DNA of 64,000 nucleotides from Cylicocyclus nassatus (GCA_958299035.1 CATQJL010000001.1:27011521-27075520), one strand, 5' to 3'; counted from the stretch's first letter, positions 46,950 to 59,202 are shown. The notes: generated from the sequence alone by a model not told the origin. Made by a program: numbers and translations.

Positions 46950-47470
46950 TATGCAAAATTATTCACGAAACTAAAAAAAATATTTGACGCAATTTCCCAA
47001 CGTCGCACAGTGAGATTAAGAGACTATGCAAATTGCCTTCAAACTAAAACAAAGCAGCAAGGACCGCAATAAATGAAAAAAACCTGGTAAAATCGCATAA
47101 AAGACTGAGTGGCAGGTTTTTTGCTGCTAAATGGATGTTTATGACTAGAAAAGAGAGCGGAATGTTTTTGGAGATGAGGAAGTGAGCAAGAAGAGGGGTT
47201 GATAGGAAATGGCGAAAAGCGCCTATGAAGCTCCAAACTTTCAAACATAAGAGATTAGGGTAGATAAAGATGTGAACTTCTATTTTTCACTAATTTTTGA
47301 ATCTTATGAACCCAACTTCTAATGAAAACAAGGAAAACCGCGCTCATTCTTGACCTTTGTGACAAGTGCAAGAGTGTGTCGCCCGTAGTAATCGGACAAC
47401 TGTCACATTTTTTCTTTTGACGATTTCGATGCAAGACATACGACCTTGTTCGCGGAAATTGTCGGTGGTC
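46950..47470. repeat. segment of a diverged duplication, copy A
   Basis: Shares AAATTATTCACGAAACTAAA (46956) and a block containing GTGACAAGTGC ... CGCCCGTAG ... AATCGGACAACTGTCAC (47360-47408) with copy B about 2.35 kb downstream, in the same order and spacing. Confidence 0.6.
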
Positions 47471-48734
47471 GAAACTGCTATTTTTGAGAAAAAGTTGTCA
47501 TTTGGTAGCACTGTGGATCGTTTATATAGAGAGCTGTCAGATTAAATTAAAAAATGAAGCAAAAATAGGAAAAGGCTACGCAAAACGAGCTTTTTTGACG
47601 TGAAAACTTTTAGAAACAAAAAGGCTTCAAAGGCCTAATGGACATGAGAAAAAGCAAAAAACGGAAACTTTCACTTCCGTCATGAACTCGCCCAGATGTC
47701 TCCTCATCCTTCCACATCCCTCTCTTTCTTCCTTGAGATTTTCTTTCGATTAATTATTTTGGCGAATGAAAATTACAACTTCCGAGAAAATTTTGCGCAA
47801 TTGAGTCTTCGCCAATAATTTTCCCAGTAATTCAAAATCCCCTATTCCAAAGACCTTTGTCTATTTCAAAGACCGATGGTACACTTTTTGCTGGTGCAAG
47901 TGCACTTGTCAACCTGGCAAGCTCGTCCTTGCACTTTGCAAAAAATACAAAAATAGCTGTGGGAAGGGAGAGCGGGGAGATGGAAGGGGGAGGGGGGGGG
48001 GGGGGGGGTAGAAGAGAAAAGGAGGATTGAGTGAAACGTGTACGAAAGAGACCAGAAGTTTTTACCTGTCAAGAAAAATGCTCATTTCAGAGACAGAGAG
48101 AAAATAAAAGGATGCGGTAATATATAATAGTATTTTTGCTTGTGATACGATTTGTTCACCGTTTCTCTTTATTTATACCGAAGAAAAAAATAATTTATAT
48201 AAGGCGATGGAAGATGTGTACCAAAAAAAATAGAACTGGCCCTATTTAGCTCGCAATTGAACCTTACAGGAACAAAAGGTGGGCTCAGATGCCTCGAGGA
48301 CGAAGATCAAAATTGAAATGATGAATAACTTACATTTAATTTTGCTGTATCCTTATTTACTGAGCTGTGAAAATTCGTTTCAAGACTTATTTTATCCGTT
48401 AAACTTCTAGGGTATACACCTTTTTCTAGAATGGCACTTCCTTAGAATGTCAATTTTATCTCATATCTAGAGGATGAGAGAGTTTATTTAACCATTAAAA
48501 ATTAACAATGCCGTAGTTGCACACATGGCTGCTAAATTGACGACATGTCCACGGAAGCAATCAGAAATCGGCTTTTTTCCAACTTTTTTCTCCGTCTCTC
48601 TATGTTCAATTTTTTCCTGGATTCGTCAGAAATGATGTATATTCGTACAAGAAATTGCAGTGATACGTTCCTCATTGCTAGTGCATTTGACATCATTCCG
48701 TGATAAGTAAACTTTTAAAATCCATAAGAATTCC

Positions 48735-48816
48735 AAAGAAGCTCTTTGGCGGAAACGAGACAATTTCTTTCGAAGTGACGCAAGGCATTCCAGCCAACGG
48801 GTTTTTTGTAGTCATT
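48735..48816 (+). CDS. possible exon, unidentified
   Basis: Plus frame PKKLFGGNETISFEVTQGIP ANGFFVVI ends at a potential donor ATT/GTAAAC (48816). Beta-strand-like pattern loosely similar to the start of galectin domains. The upstream acceptor is poor (CCAAAG) and the minus strand is open. Confidence 0.25.
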
Positions 48817-49284
48817 GTAAACTCGCGAATAGAGAGCAATAAAATTGCATAAATTATTTTAATTACCATACAAGCACGTTCCACAAAAACTGTCATTCTA
48901 TTCTTTTTCCAAAGAGAAAGATTCAGCAAAACAGATGACGTAGCAAGACTTCAGCAAACGATATATACGGAGCAATAGAGGGGGTCCCACAAATGCACTT
49001 CCGGAGAGGCCAGCCAGGGGTAAGAGAAAAGAACTTCTAGGAGGGGCTGACGTAAGCAATTACTCACCGGATTTTCCCTACACTTGTACTTTGAGTCAAA
49101 ATAAGTTTTTTGCAAGGGGTTGTTTTGATCTCATAAAATTTATGAAGCAAAGATGTGAAAAAAAAGACATGCACTCCGCAGAATTTCATAATCTTCATTC
49201 CTTTTTTTCTAACATGGAAACACTTTGAATATATAAATCCTTTTATGTGCGTATCGCAATCCTAGTTGAGTCAGCCAACTTCAA

Positions 49285-49830
49285 TGCTGCTAAATTATTC
49301 ACGAAACTAAAAAAAACCTCCGTTGCGGTTTTATCGCCATTTTGGTGAGATTATACGGGGGGGGGGTATACGGGGTATACGAATCGAATTTGCATGAAAC
49401 GATGCAGCAAAGTGCGAAGTAGACAAAGAGTAGTAAAACTCTGAACAAGAAGATTGGCGTGTAAGGTTATGGACTAGTTGACAGGAACTTTTATGACGGG
49501 AAGGACGGAAGGGGGGGGGGGGAGACATAAGAGTTCCTCGTTTTCCTATGAAAAGCTAGTAAAGAGGAGAGAGGCGAGGAGGCGGGGTGGGGAAAGAAAG
49601 CTGGTTCATTGATATCCCGAACGAATATAATCAAAAGTATCATCTTGAATATTCTAAAAATATTTTTGAGATTTCAAATTATTTGTGATTTACGACGAAA
49701 CGAACACCGTTCCTGAAATTATGTGACAAGTGCGATAGAAGAAATCGTTGCCGCTGTGCCGCCCGTAGCAAATCGGACAACTGTCACTTTTTGAGGACAT
49801 TCCTGAGCAAGACAAACTACTTTCGAGCAA
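49285..49830. repeat. segment of a diverged duplication, copy B
   Basis: Same order of anchors as 46950-47470: AAATTATTCACGAAACTAAA (about 49292) and GTGACAAGTGC ... CGCCCGTAGC ... AATCGGACAACTGTCAC (49727-49786). Sequence between the anchors has diverged. Confidence 0.6.
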
Positions 49831-49839
49831 ATATTCCAA

Positions 49840-51900
49840 AACTACGTTGGTGAACGCCGAAGTCGAGGCAGAATCAAAAATAAGACTTTTCCCTCATTTA
49901 GGTCAATAAGTGACATAAACGACTTGTCTTCACTTGTAAGTAATTAGAATAAATCTTAAGATTTTCAAAATTGAAATTAGCTTAAGAAAAAGTTCACATC
50001 TTTCTGAAGATTTCGGACTATATTTCGCAAAAGTTTCCAAAACGTACCCTGAGAATTTTCCAAAAGTTCATGGCAACAGTCGACTCTTTATTCGAAAAAA
50101 TTCTGTCTTTCCCTCCCCTCCCCCTCCCCTGAATTTCGCTTTTGCTTCAAGAGTAATAATTACATATGTACATATGTATAGGTGGGCAATTTTTCGTTTA
50201 CTATTCTCAGTGTCTTCATCTGAATACTTGAAATCCTCCGAAAACTCAAAGTTCTATGAAAATTCTCGAAACAAGAGTGGATATCAGTCAGGTGGGAAGA
50301 GTGAATGTGATGCAGAACATTTTATTCGACAAATTCTTTGCATTTGGAGTAGAAAAGTGAAAAAAAAAACAAAGACAGCGTAATTTATTTTGAATATTAT
50401 CCCAGTATTACGTCAATAGTCACTTAACAGAATCAAAATCAGTAAAAAATAAATATGAAGAGCCATTCCTTCTTCTGCTGATGGGAGTGAAATCTGGGCA
50501 AAGAATCCCGAAAACAGGTTATTTTGCAAATTGCAACCATAGCAACGTAGCACAGGCAACTACGTAATTCGATGAGAACTCCCCCCCCCCCCTCTCCTGC
50601 CCATTCCCACTTTAAGATTTTCAGATGATAGCTGGGAATTAGGAAAAATATTCTACAAATAAACTTTCGGACCACTCTGAGCTGTAGTTTATTGTTAGCG
50701 AATACGATTTTTGAAATAAAAAGATTTGTGTTCTTTAGCGATAATTTTGCTAGTATCATATTGACTTTAGATAGGTTTCTCGATTTTTCTCCAAGACTTT
50801 TTTCGAGTCCATGAATGGAAAAAGACATAGAATAAAATGGGAAGATGGCTTTATACACTGGTGGTTGAAAAATTGGAATGGAAACTCTGCTAACATTTCA
50901 AATAAAACCTTTGAAGTTTCTGGAAAATATACAAGATGTAGAATGTTGTAAAAAAAAACTTGAAAAATGGAGTCGTTGGAGAGAAATTTATGCCGAGTGG
51001 GGCCATTTCGCACTACCGTAACCCTACAGTGGAACTTCCACTCAGGACTCGAGCTTGAAACACCCTACGGTTGCAAATCGAGATGTGAGGGAAGATTCGC
51101 CGCGTGCGCGACATGTCAAGACAAGGTCACGCAGGCTGGTTGTCAGATACTGTAGTGCAAAACGGCCGTCCTCCGGGTTTGAGCTTTTGTTTGATCATAT
51201 GCGCGCGTCCTTTAAACTAGTAAACACAGTAGTTTTGTTATGAATATCGTGAAACTTTCGTTTGAGGTTTTCTTACAGGAAATGATGCAAATAACGTCTT
51301 TACACAGTAAGAGTGGCGAGCAAAACTTTGAGAAAAAACTTTTTCTCTCTAAAAAGTTACCTAACCTCCTTGACATAGGTAACGAATGCTGTGTAAACAC
51401 CGTGCGCAGTACCTATGCCAGAGAGTTAAACTTCCGGTGAAGTGGATATGCAAATACAGAGAACATCATCACGTGAGTGTTTGCCGAACCGACAAGCGAA
51501 TGGCATGGCAATGGTTTTTGCGCCTGATTTTTACCATGGTACCGATCGCGCGGCGATTTTGCCGGAGCAAAGATCATTGGACGGGTAAAAGTCAAATCTG
51601 AATATTTGCGCAACTCAGTGAATTTGAAACAAGGGTAATGACCTATGATAGGACTTAACAGCGAAAAATTCTGAACAAGAAACTCACAAATCAAAAACTG
51701 AAGAGAAAAATTCATATTTTCAAGATTGCTGTACATAAAGCTACAACAGATATGTAGTTTTGGTTTTTTTTGTATATTTAATAAATTAAATAAATTCGGT
51801 TACTAAACCTGTGACCATCAATGATCAGTTATTTAACAGTAATGATATATGCCATAATTGTAAGCAAGAAATACGAGTTTATATCATTCCACTCTCTGAT
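49840..51900. other. no confident gene
   Basis: Open frames at 50174-50383 and 51240-51440 have partial splice context (TTACTATTCTCAG at about 50200, TTTTCTTACAG at about 51280) but cannot be joined. A 12-nt C run is at 50581. Confidence 0.4.
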
Positions 51901-51902
51901 TA

Positions 51903-52064
51903 GCCTTTGATTCAAGTGGATTGGCTGCTGGAAGGCGGAGCTTCGTGACCTAGTTGAGACCGAACGATCAGAAAGCACGCGCGCGAGAGAGACGCAGACT
52001 GCGTTGCGGCGCAAGCGTCTCAGTTAGGTCACAAAGCCCGCCTTTCAGCCGTTGAATCAAAGGT
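51903..52064. mobile_element. palindromic TA-flanked MITE, copy 3
   Basis: Left TA at 51901-51902, ends CCTTTGATTCAAGTGG and GTTGAATCAAAGG. The right inner GCCAAGCCAG segment is deleted compared with other copies. The minus open frame at 51829-52014 is a product of the element. Confidence 0.88.
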
Positions 52065-53220
52065 TTCATTATTTAATAATTCAGCCATGATGATTGAAAT
52101 GGGACTTGCGCAAGGGATTTACTTGGCACGCGAGGTAGCCAAGCCTCGATTGGCGATGCGGCAGTTTATAGTAATTCATAAGTGTAAAGGTTGCAAATTT
52201 ACTCAACCGAAGGGTTAGAAAAGCTGCCAAGAAAATTGTCGTGTGATAGACACACTTTGGCCAGTTATAGCAGGTCTAAACTCTGTAGTAACATGTGCAA
52301 TTACACAACATCCCTATTCACAACGATAAACGCCGGTGGTTTATCGTCGCGAAGCGGGGGCAGTCAAGCTAGTATGGCAGCCAAAATAGAGGTTACCAAA
52401 GCAAGCGCGCCGCGTCCGCGCCTGTTCAACTCATTGAGCATCTGCCTTCGCGCGGAATTATTTGCTTTTAGTTTGTCTCCTAGGACTGGAATCCATTCCA
52501 AATATTTTAGCCTAGATCTTATCTGACAAAGGTAAACAAGAACAGTTGTTACTCAATTCAAAAAAAAATGAAAAAGCTGTCCGTTCTTCTAGAGAGTGCA
52601 GTGTGCAATTACACACATCATAAATTGGAAGTTCTCAAGTATACGCAGTGTAAAGTCTCATTGTTTCTCGTTAGTAAAGTAAGTTTTCAAAAAGTTACGT
52701 ATGATTTAACGCACAGCCAAGGTATCCAAATATGAACCAAAACTCTTAAATGGAGCACAGACTGCATGCGAAACCGGTAAATGAAAGTCCCGAGACCAAC
52801 GGTTCGCGCAAGGATTACGCAACGCAATCAGCGACTGAGCAAACATTTACTGAGAAGCGATTGAGGCACTCGGAGACAAGAGTCTCGCAGTGGCAGTCGT
52901 AGTTTGTGCTCGCCATTGAAATCTGTGCGTTGACGGGGAAAAAATCAGCGCAAAAACTTCGAAAGATCATGGTTCAGCGAAAGATCTGGGTCAAAGAATG
53001 AGTGGCTGAGTCAAGAAAGAGACGGAAGGAGCGAGGGAGGGGGTGGGGGGTGGGGGGAGGTAACGGTCTAGGAGTACGGAAATTGCGTTCTGGTGACCAA
53101 AAAGCCTGAAAATCTTTTTGTTTACAACAGCGTCCATACTTCGTGCAAAAACGCTGACTTGAGCGAGATTGCACACCGCCCGCGGCACGGTACGACAACT
53201 TACTGATAAAATGCATGTTA

Positions 53221-53572
53221 AAGGCACCGTACACCCTAAGATGAGGCGTTGAGCCTTTGGCAGCATATAACAGTAGGGCCTCTTACCAAGCCAATGCCGA
53301 AGTTGCGGCGCAAAACGCCGCTTCGGAAGCGAGAAAATCGCTTCGGAATAGCGAAGATGCACGAGAACCCCCATCCATGCCCGCCCTTCCAGTACTCTGC
53401 GTTGATACCGCTCATCCAATCACCGTCCTGGAAAGCCGGCCTGTGGCTTTTTCGGGAATGGGGATTTTTTCGAAATTTTCGCGGATTTTCGACTTCATAT
53501 TTGGAATCAGGGACATGAGAAGGCCCTGAGACGACAAAACCTGGAAGTGAGAATCTGGGTGGACGGTGCCTT
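53221..53572. mobile_element. 352-bp TA-flanked MITE, AAGGCACCG ends
   Basis: Ends AAGGCACCGTACACCC and GGGTGGACGGTGCCTT, flanked by TA (53219-53220, 53573-53574). Third member of the AAGGCA family. The GC-rich interior (GCGGCGCAAAACGCCGC) creates spurious open frames. Confidence 0.85.
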
Positions 53573-53673
53573 TAAACTATTTTCTGGAAGAAAAGTTTGA
53601 AAAAGTATCTCCTGCACCTGTTTGTACCAAATTTTCTCAAACAGTCAAAAATTTGTGAAAAACGGCAAGTGTA

Positions 53674-53864
53674 ACTTTTGATTCACCTGGCTTAGCAGCC
53701 AGAAAGCGAGGGCTTTGTGACCTAAGCAGTGGTATCAACGCAGAGTACTTAAGACCGCTACGCAGTCTGCGTATCTGTCGCTCGCGTGCTCTCTAATCAT
53801 TATATAGCCTTAATTAGGTCACGCACCCCGCCTTCCAGCCGCCAAGCCAGTTGAATTGAAGGGT
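53674..53864. mobile_element. palindromic TA-flanked MITE, copy 4 (interrupted by primer sequence)
   Basis: Flanked by TA (53672-53673, 53865-53866), ends ACTTTTGATTCACCTGGC and GCCAGTTGAATTGAAGG. Relative to the other copies it is intact except for an insertion of about 23 nt in the left arm between CTAA and TTAAG; that insertion is the SMART primer described separately. Confidence 0.9.
53724..53748 (+). other. SMART template-switch/PCR primer sequence (probable library artefact)
   Basis: Positions 53724-53748 read AAGCAGTGGTATCAACGCAG followed by AGTAC, exactly the 25-nt SMART/Clontech amplification primer, here on the plus strand. Its first two A residues coincide with the CTAA of the MITE, and MITE sequence resumes with TTAAG directly after AGTAC. 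The primer therefore interrupts an otherwise collinear repeat copy. A chance 25-nt match is not credible; incomplete adapter trimming or chimeric joining of amplified molecules is the likely cause. Confidence 0.95.
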
Positions 53865-54325
53865 TAGTATATATTATAAGTCGTGAGTTACCGCGCGTAT
53901 TGTGCACACACTTAATTGCACATACTACGGTAGTCTCGATAGGAGCCCAAGTCACTCGAAAATTATTCATGCGAATATTCTGACTGTAATTTGAAGACGT
54001 GTGCATCACTTGTCGGATTGGCATACGGTAGCCATACGGTAAGTCAGAATATTATATTATAAAAGGCGATTTGCTTGAGTCTCTTTGTCTTAAAACTGCG
54101 GTTGAATGGAAATACGACTAGAGAATGGTTAAAATGGAAAAAAATACAAAAATTATCGTGCGCGTATACGAACACTTGAAAAAAAAGAGCGACATGACTT
54201 ATGTAGTGACCAGAGGTGCGATAGGGGGAGCCGGGTCCCCCAAAAGTGAAGGTGGTTTCAGCTACCACTGGCCGGCCAAAAGTGAAGGTGGTAGTGTCGG
54301 ACACTCACCTCCCAAAAACGTCGAC

Positions 54326-54344
54326 GGGGGGGGGGGGGGGGGGG
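54326..54344. repeat. 19-nt poly-G run (longest of 18 runs of 10 or more)
   Basis: Runs of at least 10 G or C also lie at 1679, 2225, 4035, 24825, 29934 (16), 30779, 35549 (14), 40010, 44596, 45436, 45520, 47992 (17), 49357, 49511, 50581, 55122 and 56564. About one third are inside transposons; the rest are in AT-rich DNA. Confidence 0.95.
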
Positions 54345-55693
54345 AGGTGCGGGGGGAGGATAGAACGGACGAACGGAGCTATCTTTCTAGGTCTAACGTC
54401 GACCCAACGGCCCTCTTTAGGGCCACAGATACGATGAATATTAAAAATATCTATAAATTTTATTTATAAAAATTTAAAATAGACGTGTTTAGTAAATAGT
54501 GTATTTGGAAGTAGAAGTTTGTTGGACTGTACGGATTTAATTAAGCAAATTTTGTTATAACGTACAGCGAAGAAAGTAGATCGATCCAGGCAGTAACGGC
54601 CGAGAATCAGAATTTCGAATAAATAAATAGTGAAAAATCATGCAAAATTTCCACTGTTATAAATCTGTTGTTTGAAGATGTCAGCAGTTGCGACTTCATA
54701 GGTTTTAAAGAGTAAATGTTGCTCTATCAGCTAGTGAAGGAATCTGGTCGATTTAAGAGATAGTCGTTGAAAACCAGAGTTCTAAAACTTTACGCCATTT
54801 TTGCGTGTTTTTTGACTGTTGAGAGTTAAACTCTTATAAATCTTGAATGTGGAAGTGTATGATGTTGCGACTTTATAGGTTTTATAGAGTAAGGTTTGCC
54901 TTATCAGAATATGTCTTGTCCGTTCCGATCCATTGAAACACCTCCGAGATCCAGAGTCATGAAAAAGCAGGTAAAAAAGAGCTTTTTGAACTTCAACAGC
55001 TCATAACTTCTTCAGAATTGCACGAATCATGTTGCGACTTCATGGGTTAGATTCTTCTCGTCAAGAGCTTTCAGATGATATATAATATGTGGGGGTTTCG
55101 CGCCTCTTACGGCATATGCCCGGGGGGGGGGAGACTTTTTAGGCCAAAGTCTCCCCCGGCAGCCTCCAGCCCATACCTTCGATACATAGAGCCACGTACT
55201 CTGGTAACCTTCACTTTGAGTGTCATGAGAGGACACAACCTTCACCTGGAGAGGAATACAGAAGTTATCCGGGGCGAAGCCCGGATATTATGACATAACT
55301 AATGACTAACTATGTAAGGATGAATGTGAATGAGGCAAATGTAGTGACATCCAAAAAAAGCTCAAAAAACCGAATGATCGCGTTTTTATGGCCTTTTTTT
55401 GCTGGAAAGAAGGTTTTTCTTCAAAAATTCAGTTAGAAATTAGGATAAAACTTATCAATTAACCTTTCTGTAGACTGCGATTGAGCGTTGGAGGTTCATG
55501 AAAGCCGCTGGAATTCAATAAAAACGAGAAACTGCGCTGAAATCTTGCGCAGAGAGTCGCCACATAAATGCTGGTCTATCTCGTTATGGAGCGATTTTCA
55601 AGACCTGCGAAGTTATCAGTGCTCCTAGCCGTCTCATGAGGATCACAACGATATATAATATCATAGGGTTTTGTTATGACCCCGCGGAGATCA

Positions 55694-55812
55694 ATGACCA
55701 GAGCCAAATGCCCCGCCGGCTCTGGTCTGTCTCCGCTGCTCGTCTGCGTCTCCGCGCGCTGCGCGCTACCTCGCTACCCCAAACGCGGGGCGCGGGGCAT
55801 TTGGCTCTGGTA
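55694..55812. repeat. nested palindrome in the hAT foldback loop
   Basis: GACCAGAGCCAAATGCCCCG and its complement CGGGGCATTTGGCTCTGGTA enclose about 75 nt of GC-rich DNA. It may be a small MITE; a target duplication is not clear. Confidence 0.6.
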
Positions 55813-57799
55813 CCCTTTTCTTCGCTGTTTCGAACCCAATTTTAGCAAGCTATATATCATTTTGAAGCTCTTGATCTCTATTTTCACGCTGACAACGTCG
55901 CAAGACTTCTTTTTATGATTTAAACGAGAAATCCGGCAAAAACCTTGTTTTCGAAAATCTCTCGTTTTTCTCCTAGTTTGACTCTTTTCACGCAGTTTTT
56001 TTGTGTAGTCGATAGGTCTTGTTTCTGTCTATAATGTAGACAACGTCGCCGAGCTTATTTCTTTGCTTATGTCGGTTTTTTTTGTGAAAATTACAAAAAA
56101 GTGCGTTTTTCTTTACCTTATTCTTTTTCAGTGGTTTCGCAACGAATTTTCTCCAGCTTGGACGATACCTGCTCAGAATGATGAGCGGAAGAATCCAGAC
56201 AACGTCGCAGGGTACAAGAGGGACGGCGCGGGGGTAAAAATTTAAAGGACGCATCAAAAATCAAAACCCCGTGCTGCGAATTGCTGGTCTTGAAGCGAAA
56301 ACTTGCACTTTAAAAAGCCGCCAAACGAAAGATTTCAAACCTTATTGCAGCATTTTTATCTGGTTTTCAGCAGTTTCTCTTGCTTTGTATATCTATTTTA
56401 CATCATTTTTTCTTCTCCGATCTTCTTCAAACAACCTTCACTATTTATGACCTCAGATGTTCAAACAAGCTTCACTTTTGGCGCCCTGTCTCTAGACTAT
56501 CGAAGGTATGCTCCAGCCAATACATTAAAATGGGCGAGGGGGAGACTTTGGCCTAAAAAGTCTCCCCCCCCCCCCCGGTCATAATTCGCAGGAGGCTCTA
56601 AACCCCCACATATTATATATCATCTGAAAACCCTTGATGAGAGGAATCTAACCTATGAAGTCGCAACATGATTCATGCAGTTCTGAAGAAGTTATGAGCT
56701 TTTGAAGTTCAAAAAGCTCTTTTTTACCTGCTTTTTCATGACTCTGGATCTCGGAGGTGTTTCAATGGATCGGAACGGACAAGACATATTCTGATAAGGC
56801 AAACCTTACTCTATAAAACCTATGAAGTCGCAACATCATACACTTCCACATTCAAGATTTATAAGAGTTTAACTCTCAACAGTCAAAATACACGCAAAAA
56901 TGGCGTAAAGTTTTAGAACTCTGGTTTTCAACGACTATCTCTTAAATCGACCCGATTCCTTCACTAGCTGATAGAGCAACATCTACTCTTCAAAACCTAT
57001 GAAGTCGCAACTGCTGACATCTTCAAACAACAGATTTATAACAGTGGAAATTTCGCATGATTTTTCACTATTTAAATATTCAAAATTCTGGTTCTCCGCC
57101 GTTACTGCCTGGATCGACCTACTTCCTTCGCTATACGTTATAACATAATTTGCTTAATGAAAACCGTACAGTTTTGCTAAGCTTTACTTCCAAATACACC
57201 ATTTACTAAAAACCTTTATTTTAAATATATATGCCGCCGTATACATAAATATATGCTTTCAATAATCTTTTTTGCGTTTGTTTTGCTTATTTTCCTTCTT
57301 TGTCGTCCAGCGAAAAAATTTTTATTCCAAAAGTGAAGGTGGTCACCCCGTACCAGCTCAAAAGTGAAGGTAGGGGGACTTGGCTCCCCCTATCGCACCT
57401 GTGGTAGTGACATTGCGGTGAAAATAACATTTGCGCGAAAGCGAGTGCCATGCTTATGTATGGTGACAAATTGCTTCCAACTTGCGCGTGATGAATGGCC
57501 ATAGAGTGTTATTGGCATAGTTTACGAGCAGATGCTGTCTACAGCGCAAGTACACTATGTTGAACGTCAAAAATTCTAAAGACGCCTCAAAATGATACGT
57601 AAAATAAGGAGCATTTCACTTCTAGCTAATAGTAGGCTTTAGACGGTCGATACAACACGAAACTGGACTTTGACGAAACGATCTCGTTATTCAAGTCCTA
57701 GGCAATCGGCTGTAGTAAAAACACTGGACGGCTTTTTGTAGAGGACTAGGAAGCTTGTTTGAGGTTTGTCACAAAGCTTGAAATGCTCTAATTTGCACT

Positions 57800-57927
57800 T
57801 CAAAGCATTTCGAGGATGTTCGGTGTCGTAAGAATGGTAGTGCTAAATTGAAGGCATTTCTTGGAGTCATAAATTTTGTCTGTAGCGAAAAGTGGAACAT
57901 CGTACACAAACAACAAATCGTCTTAGC
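57800..57927 (-). CDS. possible terminal exon, unidentified
   Basis: Minus frame reads DDLLFVYDVPLFATDKIYDS KKCLQFSTTILTTPNILEML and stops at TGA (57800-57802). A weak acceptor GATAGCTAAG precedes it. Looks protein-like, but the other strand is also open and no family is recognised. Confidence 0.25.
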
Positions 57928-59202
57928 TATCACTTGAGTTGCTGGGAAAATAAGAGAAAAAAAAGGAAAATTTGATATTGAGAATGTGATGTAAGCGGCG
58001 TTGTCAAGTCGGAACGACTTGAGCATAAGTGGCTTTTTCTTGGAAATGATGAAAATTTACATTTATACCTCCCTCCTTCCCCCCTTGATCTACTGTATTA
58101 CTTTATGTTTAAATATACTACTATTTCGTCGATGAATCAAACATCCTCAATCCCACTATATATAAGTTCCAAAAAATAACAAAAACTCTGGTGCGGTTAC
58201 CGTACAATCTCGAAACTAGCCTAGAATTTCCACAAATTGCTCTTTGCTTAGAAAGTTTAGACGACAGCTGAAGAAGCAGAAAAACCGTCGTTAAAGAATT
58301 GGGTTGATTTGGACATTGAAGAATCTTAAAATGACAAACCTCATTTCGAGGTGGCTTCAGAGAAACACCTTGAAAGTCAAAAAAAGGTTTGGACGTGAAA
58401 TTCTTTTGCAGAATACTTTTCACGTCCTAATTTGTAAATCCAGAAGATCCTCGGTGTACGATAAAGAATTTAAGCTAACAGTAAATATTTATAGATCGAG
58501 TCACTTGAGTAAATACTAAGAAGTTAAATTACAGATCCGTGGAAAACATACAGAAGGATGAGAAACAGCAAAACGTTCAAAGTCATAGAGTTCATGAAAA
58601 TCATCCAAAAGTGATCATAGCCAGATCGTAGCGTAGATAGAAAACTAGACAAAGTGAATTTCGACTTCCTTTAGAGTGTAAGAAAACTGCCCACTATAAG
58701 AAAACTGTTTGATTAGGAGCAGAGCATTGACCAAAACATATGAGTAAACTGGAACAAAATGAGATTAGCAGATTAGGATTGTCCAAACCAGAAGTGGATG
58801 CCAAAAACAGCATATGCTTTAGAAGAAGAAGAAGAACAAAAGCATTGCCCACTCAAAACAGGAATGCAAAGCTTGATGCCCTTCTTCTTCTTATGTGCTT
58901 CATTCCTTATGAATCTTTTAGCAATCTCAGCAGACACGAACAGCATGGCTAATGTAATTTTATAGATGGTCGGGGTTAGAAAATGTGCAACAAACAGGTA
59001 GCATAAATCTCAACCATCTCAATACAATCGACAATAAAACTATAATCCATGAAAGAATGATATTTGTTTAGTTGTTGTTGCTTGAATTCACAGAAAATAA
59101 CAAGATCTTTCAAAACAAAAATTTGATTTCAGTTTTCATTCTACAAAAATGACGTTTTCCTCAGAATCTGGCAGATTTCGCTGAAGTCACATTTCGAAGT
59201 TA

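Larger units (their letters stand above)
54211..57404. mobile_element. 3.2-kb nonautonomous hAT foldback with perfect 8-bp duplication
   Basis: Ends CAGAGGTGCGATAGGGGGAG and the complement CACAGGTGCGATAGGGGGAG are flanked by identical GTAGTGAC (54203-54210 and 57405-57412). Arms run inwards for about 0.9-1.0 kb; the loop spans about 55200-56490. Subterminal CAAAAGTGAAGGTGG motifs occur several times near both ends, as expected for transposase-binding repeats. Three internal units share TTGCGACTTCATAGGTTT. A smaller palindrome (55694-55812, GACCAGAGCCAAATGCCCCG) and three GACAACGTCGC motifs lie in the loop. No transposase. Confidence 0.9.

Noticed and set aside
52191..52526. 111-codon plus-strand open frame
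   Set aside because: It passes through a small palindrome (CGATAAACGCCGGTGGTTTATCG) and resembles no protein; no supporting splice sites.
53724..53748. biological insertion or transposon footprint
   Set aside because: The exact match to a commercial amplification primer makes a laboratory origin far more likely.
54125..54469. 114-codon frame with a glycine run
   Set aside because: It runs across the end of the hAT element and the 19-nt G tract, so it is a repeat artefact.
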